DNA of 64,000 bases, taken from JANPIX01 sp031425195. Its GTDB lineage: Bacteria > Pseudomonadota > Alphaproteobacteria > Rhodobacterales > Rhodobacteraceae. The DNA is taken from the NCBI GenBank assembly GCA_031425195.1, contig JANPIX010000032.1, positions 124,001-188,000 on the forward strand, in the 5' to 3' direction. This document shows, one piece after another, positions 17,285 to 24,680 of the stretch. The first letter of the stretch is position 1, and every line of letters begins with the position of its first letter. The translations under genes were made by a program, and so were the position numbers. The notes below the pieces were generated by a model, which worked only from the letters and a program-made list of their open reading frames with translations, was not told the origin of the DNA and ran no database searches.

Positions 17285-18235
17285 TCAGATGGCCGTGACG
17301 GTACACTGAGGAAGCAGTCTTTCAACGTCTTCCAGACGGCACAGTTGGGTGGCGTCGGTCATCACGGCGGCGCTGGCCGCCGCTCCGCCACGGGCAAGTG
17401 CCACTTCAGGGGATTGGTTGCTGGCGAGGGCGAGCACGAAGGCCGCGACGAAACTGTCGCCAGCGCCGACCGTGCTTTTGACCGGCACCTTGGCTGCGGC
17501 GGCAAAGATGCGGCGGTCGGCAAGGGCCAGCACGTTTCCCTCGGCCCCGCGCGCCATGATGATGTGGCGCGCCACGCCGCGCCGGACAAGTTCCTGTGCA
17601 AAGTCCGCAGTTTCGGCGCGCGTGTGCAGGGGCCGTCCCGCCAGACCTTCGGCTTCTTCCGTGTCCATGCGCAGCACGTCCAGCCCCGGAATGGGTTTCT
17701 GGACCGCCGCCGTCAACGCCGCCCCCGACGTATCAAGGACAACGCGCGATCCGGGCATGGATTGCGCCAGTTGGGCAGGAAAATCGGCCGGCACGCCCGG
17801 CGGCTGACTGCCCGATATCACCGAAATCCCGCCGGGGCGCGACGTGGCGCGCAGCAGGGTAAAGACGCGCTGACGTTCGGTTTCCGTCCATTCCGGGCCG
17901 GGCAGCATGAAGCGCAACTGTTTGCCAGTGGCGTTTTCGGTGACGGTCAGGCTTTGACGGGTTTCGCCGGGGCCAAGGATTGACAGGAAGGTGACGCCTT
18001 CGGCGCGGATCAATCCGGCGAGCCTGTCACCCGTCAGGCCACCCAATGCGACCAGCGCAAGACTGTCACCGCCCAGCGCGCGGATGGCGCGGCTGACATT
18101 CAGACCGCCACCGCCCGGATCCAGCAGCGGGTCGCTGCAGCGCAGTTTTTGACCCGGTTCGAAACTGGGCACGGACGTCGCCATGTCAAGCGCGGGGTTG
18201 AGCGTCAGGGTCAGGATGGGAAGGGTCTGGTTCAT
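17285..18235 (-). CDS. PfkB-family sugar kinase (1-phosphofructokinase/6-phosphofructokinase 2-like)
   Basis: A 316-aa ribokinase-fold kinase. The N-terminal substrate motif is LDPGGGGLNVSRAIRALGG, and the C-terminal PfkB signature GAGDSFVAAFVLAL supplies the catalytic Asp and the anion hole. The opening LTLNPALDMATSV is that of the hexose kinase subgroup (PfkB, FruK, LacC). Start at 18235 (MNQTLPIL) is preferred to an upstream ATG that adds 13 unconserved residues. It stands alone, 8 nt from convergent nadE. The absence of a fructose PTS next to it argues mildly against FruK. Confidence 0.85.
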   Translation of the reverse strand: MNQTLPILTLTLNPALDMATSVPSFEPGQKLRCSDPLLDPGGGGLNVSRAIRALGGDSLALVALGGLTGDRLAGLIRAEGVTFLSILGPGETRQSLTVTENATGKQLRFMLPGPEWTETERQRVFTLLRATSRPGGISVISGSQPPGVPADFPAQLAQSMPGSRVVLDTSGAALTAAVQKPIPGLDVLRMDTEEAEGLAGRPLHTRAETADFAQELVRRGVARHIIMARGAEGNVLALADRRIFAAAAKVPVKSTVGAGDSFVAAFVLALASNQSPEVALARGGAAASAAVMTDATQLCRLEDVERLLPQCTVTAI

Positions 18236-18354
18236 GCGCGCATCCTGCATCGGGGCGGCTGTTACCGCAATCATTTAACCCCAAGCTGTGCAAAGGACGC
18301 TGCATTGTCAACGGGCGTGGCGTCAAGCCGGCCGCTGCCGCGCTGTTGTGCCGA

Positions 18355-18383
18355 GGGGCGCGGCGCGAATTGGCGCGCGCCCC
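18355..18383 (-). terminator. GC-rich hairpin downstream of the MBL hydrolase gene
   Basis: On the minus strand GGGGCGCGCGCC is separated by AATT from CGCGCCGCGCCCC, a strong stem with one bulged base, 12 nt past the stop of the MBL gene. There is no U-tract, so it is either a U-less terminator or an mRNA 3'-end stabiliser. Confidence 0.45.
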
Positions 18384-18394
18384 AAGGCGGTCGA

Positions 18395-19321
18395 TCAACC
18401 GTTCAGCATCATCTGATAGCTGGCCGGAACATAACGGAAGCCATCGTCACGGGTTTCGACATAACCCATCGCCGGGAATGGCATGTGATAACCGATGAAC
18501 GGGATCTTGTCGGCGGCCAGCATGCCCAGAAGGGTGCGGCGCGTTTCGGCGGCGGTGGCCTTGTCGGCATCGAAGGACACTTCCCAATCGGGATAGGCCA
18601 GCGACCAGACATAGTGGTTCGCCGTATCAGCCAGAAGGGCAAGCTGCTGGCCTTCACTTTCAAGGCGATAGGCGAACTGCCCGGGCGTATGGCCAAACGC
18701 AGCCATCGCCGTGATGCCCGACGCCACCGATGCGCCGTCGTCGATCAGCGTGGTGCGGTCTGTCAGCGGGCGAACCAGTTTGTCAAAGCCTTCGTCGCCA
18801 GCACCCGACCAGTGGTTATGCTCAATAGCGCCGGTCACATAGCGCGCGTTTGGAAAGGTCAGCCCGGCGTCGCCTGCCAGGCCGCCGATATGGTCGCCGT
18901 GCATGTGGGTCAGAACCACCACATCGACCTGATCGGGGGTATAGCCTGCCGCTGTCAGGGCGGCTGTCGTACCGTCCGGCGAAAGACCGGCATCGAACAG
19001 CACCAGTTCTGCCCCGGTGTTCACCAGTGTTGGCGTAAAGAAGAACTGCGCCTTGTCGGCGGGAATGTAATTTTCGGCAGAGGCAGCGGCGAAATCTTCC
19101 GGGGTGGCATTCAGGCCAAAAATCTGTTGCGGATTTTCGACGGTGCGGCTGCCTGCAAGCAGGGCCGTTACTTCGAACGCGCCAAGTTTGAAGCGGTTGA
19201 ACTGCGGCGTGGCTGCGCCCAGCAATTCGGCCTTGGCCTGGACGGGTGTTGCGGACAGCGTGCCGATGAAGGGAAGTGCAGCACCGGCGAACAGTGCATT
19301 GCGGCGGGTTAGGACAGTCAT
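18395..19321 (-). CDS. Tat-exported MBL-fold metallo-hydrolase
   Basis: A 308-aa protein with a twin-arginine-type signal (TRRNALFAGAALPFIGTL, cleavage near residue 29 after VQA) and a metallo-beta-lactamase domain. The zinc motif THMHGDHIGG is near residue 140, and later ligands are in FGHTPGQF (near 215) and the C-terminal GYHMPFPAMG. The context of the motif resembles the quorum-quenching lactonase and related hydrolase subgroup, but the substrate is unknown. Exported, probably periplasmic. A hairpin follows the stop. Confidence 0.85.
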   Translation of the reverse strand: MTVLTRRNALFAGAALPFIGTLSATPVQAKAELLGAATPQFNRFKLGAFEVTALLAGSRTVENPQQIFGLNATPEDFAAASAENYIPADKAQFFFTPTLVNTGAELVLFDAGLSPDGTTAALTAAGYTPDQVDVVVLTHMHGDHIGGLAGDAGLTFPNARYVTGAIEHNHWSGAGDEGFDKLVRPLTDRTTLIDDGASVASGITAMAAFGHTPGQFAYRLESEGQQLALLADTANHYVWSLAYPDWEVSFDADKATAAETRRTLLGMLAADKIPFIGYHMPFPAMGYVETRDDGFRYVPASYQMMLNG

Positions 19322-19442
19322 TGCCGTCTCCTGTTATGAGGAAGTTCCGGCAATAAGGTTAGATCACGCCATGGGCACGGCCAGTCACGGGTCCGTCAGA
19401 TACCCGTGCAAAAACGCACGGTAATTGTGCCCCGGCGAAGGG

Positions 19443-19847
19443 TCAGTCACGCCACGGTGCGATTTCGGCGAGTTCTTCGTCGGTCCAGCCGAAATGATGG
19501 GCGAGTTCGTGGATCAGGATATGCGCCACAAGATGCGGCAGCGAAACCTCGCCCCGTTCGATCCATTCGTCAAGGATCGGCCTGCGAAACAGCCAGATCG
19601 CATCAGGCTGCAGCGGTTGGTCCATGACGGATTTTTCCGTCAGCGGGATGCCATCGTAAAGGCCGGTCAATTCGAATTTGTCCGCGATGCCAAGTTCGTC
19701 AAGCACGGCGTCACTGGCAAAATCTTCCACGCGCAGGGCTACGCCCATGGCGGCTTCGCGGTAGGTTTCGGGCAGTTCGTTGACGGCCTGCACTGCAAGC
19801 GTTTCGATCTGTGCCAGGTCGGGCGGGAGGCGGTTTTGCTTGTCCAT
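19443..19847 (-). CDS. metallopeptidase-family protein (zincin-like, minigluzincin type)
   Basis: A 134-aa single-domain protein with the zinc motif in HILIHELAHHFG (HExxH, C-terminal third) followed by a short acidic helix, as in the small metallopeptidase family common beside tRNA and cell-division genes in alphaproteobacteria. No signal peptide, so cytosolic. The ATG at 19847 (MDKQNRLPPDL) is chosen; the frame is open for 53 more codons, but these are Cys- and Pro-rich and overlap the gltX promoter region. It diverges from gltX across 124 nt. Confidence 0.8.
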   Translation of the reverse strand: MDKQNRLPPDLAQIETLAVQAVNELPETYREAAMGVALRVEDFASDAVLDELGIADKFELTGLYDGIPLTEKSVMDQPLQPDAIWLFRRPILDEWIERGEVSLPHLVAHILIHELAHHFGWTDEELAEIAPWRD

Positions 19848-19971
19848 TCGGGCAACATAGGGGGGGACAAGGGAATTTGGAAGATGTTGTGCAAAGGGTG
19901 CATGGGCAGGGGCCGAAACTGGACAACCCGGGTGGGTTGTGACACAGGTGCACGGTTCCGAGGAGACGCCA

Positions 19972-21300
19972 ATGACCACTGTTACCCGCTTTGCCCCTTC
20001 GCCCACAGGCTATATCCACATTGGCAACCTGCGCACCGCGCTCATGAATTACCTGATTGCGCGCAAGTCGGGCGGACAGTTCATCTTGCGGCTGGACGAC
20101 ACCGATCAGGAACGATCAAAGCAGGAATACTCTGACGGTATCATGACCGATCTGGACTGGCTGGGCCTGCATTGGGACCGGATCGAAAAACAGTCGCTTC
20201 GGATGGAGCGGTATCGCAGCGTGGCGGATGATCTGCGGGCGTCCGGGCGGTTTTATGAGTGTTTTGAATCGCCGGTGGAACTGGACCTGAAGCGCAAGAA
20301 GCAGCTCAACATGGGCAAGCCGCCAGTCTATGACCGCAGCAGCCTGCGCCTGACCGAAGCCGAGCGCGACAAGGCACGTGCCGAGGGGCGTGACGGGTAT
20401 TGGCGGTTCCTTCTGAACCAGAACCGGATCGAATGGACGGACGGTATTCTTGGCCCGATCTCGATTGACGCGGCGTCGGTGTCGGACCCGGTGCTGATCC
20501 GGGCGGACGGGCAGGTCCTGTATACCTTTGCCTCGTCGGTGGACGACGTGGACATGGGCGTCACCAGCATTGTGCGGGGGGCGGATCATGTGACGAACAC
20601 CGCGACCCAGATTCAGATCATGGAAGCGATGGGGGGAACGCCGCCCGCCTTTGCGCACCACAGTCTTCTGACCGGACCGGGGGGCGAGGCTTTGTCGAAA
20701 CGGCTGGGGACGCTGTCGCTGCGCGATCTGCGCGCGCAGGGGGTGGCACCGATGGCGCTGTTGTCGCTGATGGCGCGTCTGGGGTCGTCGCGGCCAGTGG
20801 AGCTGTATTCGAATCTCGACGAACTTGCGGCGGGGTTCGATCTGGATGCCTTTGGTTCGGCCCCCACCAAGTTCGATGCGGACGACCTGTTTCCCCTGAC
20901 GCGAACCTATCTGCAGCGCCAGCCCTTTGATGTGGTCGCAAGCGAGATTGCTGCACTGGGTGTGCCTGAGGATGTGGCCCCGGCGTTCTGGGACGTGCTG
21001 CGCGAGAACATCACGGTCATGGCGGACTTGAAAGAGTGGTGGGCCATCCTGTCGGAAGGGGCCGTGCCCCTTGTTGCGGATGAAGATACGGGTTTCGTGG
21101 CCGAGGCGATGGCCTTGCTGCCGCCGATGCCGTTCAATGCTGCCACCTGGGCCGAGTGGACTGCTGCGGTAAAGCAGGCAACCGGCCGCAAGGGGGCCGC
21201 CTTGTTCAAGCCGCTGCGGCGGGCGCTGACCGGGCGCGACACCGGGCCGGAGATGGCGCATTTCATGCCGCTGATGCAGAAGATGCCGAGGCAGGGCTAG
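19972..21300 (+). CDS. gltX: glutamate-tRNA ligase
   Basis: A 442-aa class I aminoacyl-tRNA synthetase. The HIGH-type motif is HIGN in PSPTGYIHIGNLRTALMN at residue ~16, and the KMSKS-type loop is ALSKRLG near 243. The D(D/E)T motif RLDDTDQERSK and the GluRS element TSIVRGADHVTNT are present; the alpha-helical anticodon-binding domain fills residues ~300-440. Length is slightly short for GluRS (~465). Many alphaproteobacteria have two gltX paralogues, so this could be either copy. The ATG at 19972 follows GAGGAGACG. Confidence 0.94.
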   Translation: MTTVTRFAPSPTGYIHIGNLRTALMNYLIARKSGGQFILRLDDTDQERSKQEYSDGIMTDLDWLGLHWDRIEKQSLRMERYRSVADDLRASGRFYECFESPVELDLKRKKQLNMGKPPVYDRSSLRLTEAERDKARAEGRDGYWRFLLNQNRIEWTDGILGPISIDAASVSDPVLIRADGQVLYTFASSVDDVDMGVTSIVRGADHVTNTATQIQIMEAMGGTPPAFAHHSLLTGPGGEALSKRLGTLSLRDLRAQGVAPMALLSLMARLGSSRPVELYSNLDELAAGFDLDAFGSAPTKFDADDLFPLTRTYLQRQPFDVVASEIAALGVPEDVAPAFWDVLRENITVMADLKEWWAILSEGAVPLVADEDTGFVAEAMALLPPMPFNAATWAEWTAAVKQATGRKGAALFKPLRRALTGRDTGPEMAHFMPLMQKMPRQG

Positions 21301-21306
21301 ATTTTC

Positions 21307-21372
21307 ACGGCGGACGGGGGGCCTTCTGCCCCCCGCACCCCCCGAGGATATTTTTGCAAAGAGGATGGGGCC
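21307..21372. repeat. REP-like intergenic hairpin element
   Basis: GGGGGGC-CTTCT-GCCCCCC forms a perfect hairpin just after the gltX stop and is followed by a C-rich stretch, then GAGGATATTTTTGCAAAGA. This looks like a short repetitive intergenic element I associate with roseobacter genomes, and it also has the form of a terminator. Only one copy was noticed in this window, so the repeat status rests on memory of related genomes. Confidence 0.45.
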
Positions 21373-21399
21373 GGGATTGGCCGTGGGAGGACGTGACCG

Positions 21400-22809
21400 A
21401 TGAGTGCAAACATCAAGGCGCGGTTCCTGACGGGCAATCTGTTCCGGCATATCACGGTGATGGCCCTGACTTCGTCCGTCGGGCTGGTGGCTGTCTTCGC
21501 CGTTGATCTGATCAACATGATCTATATTTCCATGCTGGGGCAGGCGGAACTGGCGGCGGCCATCGGCTATGCCGGGGCGATCCTGTTCTTTACCTCGTCC
21601 TTCGGAATCGGGGTGGCGATCGGTGTCAGCGCCCTTGTCGCGCGCGCGGTGGGGCAGGGAGATTTGCCGGGTGCCAAGACGCGGGCGACAAACGGCCTGG
21701 TGTTGGGCGTTGGGTTCGGCGCGGTGTTCGCGGGCATTGTCTGGGTGTTTCTGGGACCGCTGGTGACGTTGTTGGGGGCTGTCGGGGCGACGCACGACCT
21801 GACGGTTCGTTACTTGCAGATCATCGTGCCGTCGCAGCCCTTGCTGATGGTGGGCATGATCGGCGGCGCGATCCTGCGCAGCCACGGCGACGCGCGGCGC
21901 GCGATGTGGGCGACGCTGGCGGGGGCGGGGGTGGCCGTTGTTCTGGACCCCATCCTGATCTTCTGGCTTGACCTTGACCTGACGGGGGCCGCGATTGCAT
22001 CGGTGCTGTCGCGGGTTGCCATTGCCGCCATGGCGCTGCAGCCGATCCTGCGGTTTCATGGCGGGTTCGATCGGCCCACCGTAAGGGGGCTGCGCCGGGA
22101 TCTGGGTCCGGTTTTTGCCATTGGTCTGCCCGCCATTCTGACACAGGTGGCAACACCCGTAGGGCAGGCCTTCGTGACGCGCGCGATGGCACAGTATGGC
22201 GAGGCGGCGGTGGCCGGGATGGCGATTGCGGGGCGTCTGATGCCTGTGGCCTTTGGCATCATCTTTGCCCTGTCGGGTGCCATCGGCCCCATCATCGGGC
22301 AGAACGCCGGGGGCGGACGCATGGACAGGGTGCGGCGGGCCTTTCTGGACAGTCTTCTGTTCACCGCCATCGTGATCGTGGTGATTTCAGCGCTGATGTT
22401 CCTGCTTCGCAGTCCGATTGCCGATCTGTTCAACGCGCAGGGTATCACGCGGGATCTGGTTTATCTGTTCTGCGGTCCGCTGACGCTTTTGTTCTTTTTC
22501 AACGGCGCGATCTTTGTGTCGAATGCGGCCTGCAACAATCTGGGCGCGCCGCTGCAATCGACACTGGTGAACTGGGGCCGCAACACGCTGGGCACCATTC
22601 CGTTTGCGTGGTGGCTGGGCGGGCTTCACGGGCCGTCGGGGGTGATGATCGGGCAGGCCATGGGTGGCGTGGTGTTCGGGAGCATCGGGTTGTGGCTGGC
22701 GTTCCGGCTGATCGCGCGGGCCACAGCGCGGGACGTGCCGCTGGAACCGCCGCCGGTGGTGCCGCCCGTGGCGGCGCAGGGCAATCCCGCTGCTTCTGAC
22801 CCGGTGTAA
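21400..22809 (+). CDS. MATE-family efflux transporter
   Basis: A 469-aa polytopic protein with about twelve helices in two homologous six-helix halves. It carries MATE features such as LINMIYISMLGQAELAAAIG in helix 2 and NAACNNLGAPLQSTLVNWG near residue 370. These antiporters expel cationic drugs or metabolites with Na+ or H+. The C-terminal ~20 residues are a Pro/Val-rich cytosolic tail. The ATG follows GGGAGGACG. The gene is the last before the glycine riboswitch. The substrate is unknown. Confidence 0.9.
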   Translation: MSANIKARFLTGNLFRHITVMALTSSVGLVAVFAVDLINMIYISMLGQAELAAAIGYAGAILFFTSSFGIGVAIGVSALVARAVGQGDLPGAKTRATNGLVLGVGFGAVFAGIVWVFLGPLVTLLGAVGATHDLTVRYLQIIVPSQPLLMVGMIGGAILRSHGDARRAMWATLAGAGVAVVLDPILIFWLDLDLTGAAIASVLSRVAIAAMALQPILRFHGGFDRPTVRGLRRDLGPVFAIGLPAILTQVATPVGQAFVTRAMAQYGEAAVAGMAIAGRLMPVAFGIIFALSGAIGPIIGQNAGGGRMDRVRRAFLDSLLFTAIVIVVISALMFLLRSPIADLFNAQGITRDLVYLFCGPLTLLFFFNGAIFVSNAACNNLGAPLQSTLVNWGRNTLGTIPFAWWLGGLHGPSGVMIGQAMGGVVFGSIGLWLAFRLIARATARDVPLEPPPVVPPVAAQGNPAASDPV

Positions 22810-22861
22810 GCGGTGGCAAATCCCCCCTTGCCTGCATTGGGGGCGCGGGCTAGCCTGTCCG

Positions 22862-23030
22862 GGCAGGTTCGGGAGAATCTGGTTCGACCAGTGCCGAAGG
22901 AGCAACCGCCCCGGTAATCTCTCAGGCGCAAGGGACCGTCCTGCAACGAAAACTCTGGAGAGAGGTCAGTACTGGCCCGCCGAAGGGATAACGATCTCAG
23001 GCGCCGTTCGCGGCAAGGACAGAGGGGGCA
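22862..23030 (+). promoter_or_regulatory. glycine riboswitch, tandem aptamers
   Basis: Two consecutive glycine aptamers precede gcvT. Aptamer 1 (about 22862-22945) contains CGGGAGAATCTGG, GTGCCGAAGGAGCAA and TAATCTCTCAGGCGCAAGGGA; aptamer 2 (about 22951-23029) contains CTCTGGAGAGA, CGCCGAAGGGATAACG and ATCTCAGGCGC then AAGGACAGAGGGG. The GCCGAAGGRG and CTCAGGCRCAAGGAC boxes are the class's conserved elements. The linker is short. In this family glycine binding turns on the glycine cleavage operon. Confidence 0.95.
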
Positions 23031-23038
23031 TCGAAGGG

Positions 23039-23074
23039 CAGGGGCAACCTGCGCGGTCGGTGCCGTTGCCCCTG
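23039..23074 (+). promoter_or_regulatory. hairpin between glycine riboswitch and gcvT
   Basis: CAGGGGCAAC (23039-23048) and GTTGCCCCTG (23065-23074) form a perfect 10-bp stem with a 16-nt loop, starting 9 nt after the second aptamer. No U-run follows. It is the likely expression-platform element or part of it. Also, CCGCCCC in aptamer 1 (22906-22912) is complementary to GGGGCGG (23093-23099) next to the gcvT start. Confidence 0.55.
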
Positions 23075-23100
23075 TGCATCGGCCAAACAGGTGGGGCGGA

Positions 23101-24252
23101 ATGGCTTTGGAAATGGCGGACACTCTTTTGAAACTTGGCCTGCATGACCTGCATGTCGGGGCCGGTGCGCGCATGGTGCCCTTTGCGGGTTACGAGATGC
23201 CGGTGCAGTATGCTGCGGGCGTGATGGCGGAACATCTGCACACGCGCGGGCAGGCGGGGTTGTTTGATGTGTCGCACATGGGGCAGGTACTTTTGCAGCC
23301 CAAGGGCGATCTTGTGGCTGTGATGGCGGGGCTGGAAGCATTGATGCCGGTCGATGTGCAAAGCCTTGCAGCGGGACGGCAGCGGTACGGGCTTTTCACC
23401 AACGAACAGGGCGGGATTCTGGACGATCTGATGTTCGCCAACCGGGGTGACCATCTGTTTGTCGTCGTCAATGCGTCCTGCAAGGCTGCTGACATCGCCC
23501 ATATGAGCGCGCATCTGTCGGATGTTGCCGAAGTGCGCCCGGTGACGGACCGCGCCCTGCTGGCGCTGCAGGGGCCGGGGGCAGAGGCGGCGCTTGCGCC
23601 GCTGGTGTCGGGGGTGGCAGGTATGCGGTTCATGGATGTCGCCATCATGCCTTGGCAGGGGGTTGATCTGTGGATCAGCCGGTCTGGGTACACGGGCGAG
23701 GATGGTTATGAGATTTCAGTGCCCGACGCGCAGGCCGAGGCGTTTGCGACGGCGTTGCTGCGGCAATCCGGTGTGGCATGGATCGGGCTTGGCGCGCGCG
23801 ACAGTCTGCGGCTTGAGGCGGGGCTGTGCCTTTACGGGCATGACATCGACACAACGACGTCGCCGGTGGAAGCGGGTCTGACCTGGGCCATTCAAAAGGT
23901 GCGACGGCCCGGTGGCGCGCGCGAAGGCGGATTTCCGGGCGACGGGCGCATCCTGCGCGAATTGACCGAAGGGCCGGAGCGTCAGCGGGTGGGCCTGTTG
24001 CCGGACGGACGCGCGCCAATGCGCGAGGGAACCGCCCTGTTCACGCCAGATGGCACGCCGGTGGGCAGCGTCACCTCGGGCGGGTTCGGCCCGTCGGTCG
24101 GCGCGCCCATCGCGATGGGGTATGTCGCAAAGGCATTTTCCGCGCTTGGCACCACCTTGCACGGCGACGTGCGCGGCAAGCGCCTGCCGGTCACGGTGGC
24201 CCCGCTTCCCTTTATTCCCAATAGCTTCAAACGCACGGAGAGCCCGAAATGA
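23101..24252 (+). CDS. gcvT: glycine cleavage system T protein (aminomethyltransferase)
   Basis: A 383-aa enzyme that transfers the C1 unit from the aminomethyl-lipoyl H protein to tetrahydrofolate and releases ammonia. The folate-binding N-terminal part has FAGYEMPVQY and LFDVSHMGQ; further signatures are SRSGYTGEDGYEISV near residue 200, LGARDSLRLEAGLCLYGHD, and VTSGGFGPSVGAPIAMGYV near the C-terminus. The start at 23101 follows GTGGGGCGGA; a second ATG four codons on is possible. The first gene of gcvTHP, it overlaps gcvH by 4 nt (ATGA). Confidence 0.96.
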   Translation: MALEMADTLLKLGLHDLHVGAGARMVPFAGYEMPVQYAAGVMAEHLHTRGQAGLFDVSHMGQVLLQPKGDLVAVMAGLEALMPVDVQSLAAGRQRYGLFTNEQGGILDDLMFANRGDHLFVVVNASCKAADIAHMSAHLSDVAEVRPVTDRALLALQGPGAEAALAPLVSGVAGMRFMDVAIMPWQGVDLWISRSGYTGEDGYEISVPDAQAEAFATALLRQSGVAWIGLGARDSLRLEAGLCLYGHDIDTTTSPVEAGLTWAIQKVRRPGGAREGGFPGDGRILRELTEGPERQRVGLLPDGRAPMREGTALFTPDGTPVGSVTSGGFGPSVGAPIAMGYVAKAFSALGTTLHGDVRGKRLPVTVAPLPFIPNSFKRTESPK

Positions 24253-24608
24253 AGTACACCGAAGAACACGAATGGCTGCGGATCGAGGGCGATCTTGTCG
24301 TCGTCGGCATCACCGAACACGCCGCCACACAACTGGGTGACGTGGTGTTTGTGGAACTTCCCGAAGTGGAAACGATGATCACCACTGGCGATGAAGTCGT
24401 TGTTATCGAAAGCGTCAAGGCCGCGTCGGACATTCTCGCCCCGGTGGACGGCGAAATCGTCGAGGTGAACGAAAAGCTGGTCGATCATCCGGGCCTTGTG
24501 AACGATGACCCGACCGGGGCCGCGTGGTTCTTCAAGGTCAAGATCGACGATCTTTCGGTGCTGGATCAGTTCATGGACGAGGACGAGTACAAGGAACTGA
24601 TCGAATAG
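24249..24608 (+). CDS. gcvH: glycine cleavage system H protein
   Basis: A 119-aa lipoyl-carrier protein that shuttles the aminomethyl group between P, T and L proteins. The lipoylation site is the Lys in ESVKAASD near residue 58, within the biotinyl/lipoyl fold. The N-terminus TEEHEWLR and the C-terminal FMDEDEYKELIE are typical. Length is slightly under E. coli GcvH (129). It overlaps gcvT by 4 nt. Two hairpins, the second with a U-run, separate it from gcvP. Confidence 0.97.
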   Translation: MKYTEEHEWLRIEGDLVVVGITEHAATQLGDVVFVELPEVETMITTGDEVVVIESVKAASDILAPVDGEIVEVNEKLVDHPGLVNDDPTGAAWFFKVKIDDLSVLDQFMDEDEYKELIE

Positions 24609-24664
24609 GCGCAAGCCGGTTTTGCGCATCGGGCGGGCTGGTGCGGCCCGTCCATGGTTTTTTT
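24609..24664 (+). terminator. intercistronic terminator-like hairpins between gcvH and gcvP
   Basis: First hairpin: GCGCAA (24609-24614) with TTGCGC. Second: GGGCGGGC (24631-24638) with GCCCGTCC (24646-24653), eight pairs with one G-U, then ATGG and a run of seven T (24658-24664). The second has the form of an intrinsic terminator, only 4 nt before the gcvP ribosome binding site AAGGA. It probably reduces gcvP transcription relative to gcvTH. Confidence 0.6.
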
Positions 24665-24680
24665 GCACAAGGACAGTGTC

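Noticed and set aside
20116..22059. A 647-codon minus-strand ORF antisense to gltX and the MATE gene
   Set aside because: Shadow ORF; both overlapped genes have strong family motifs.
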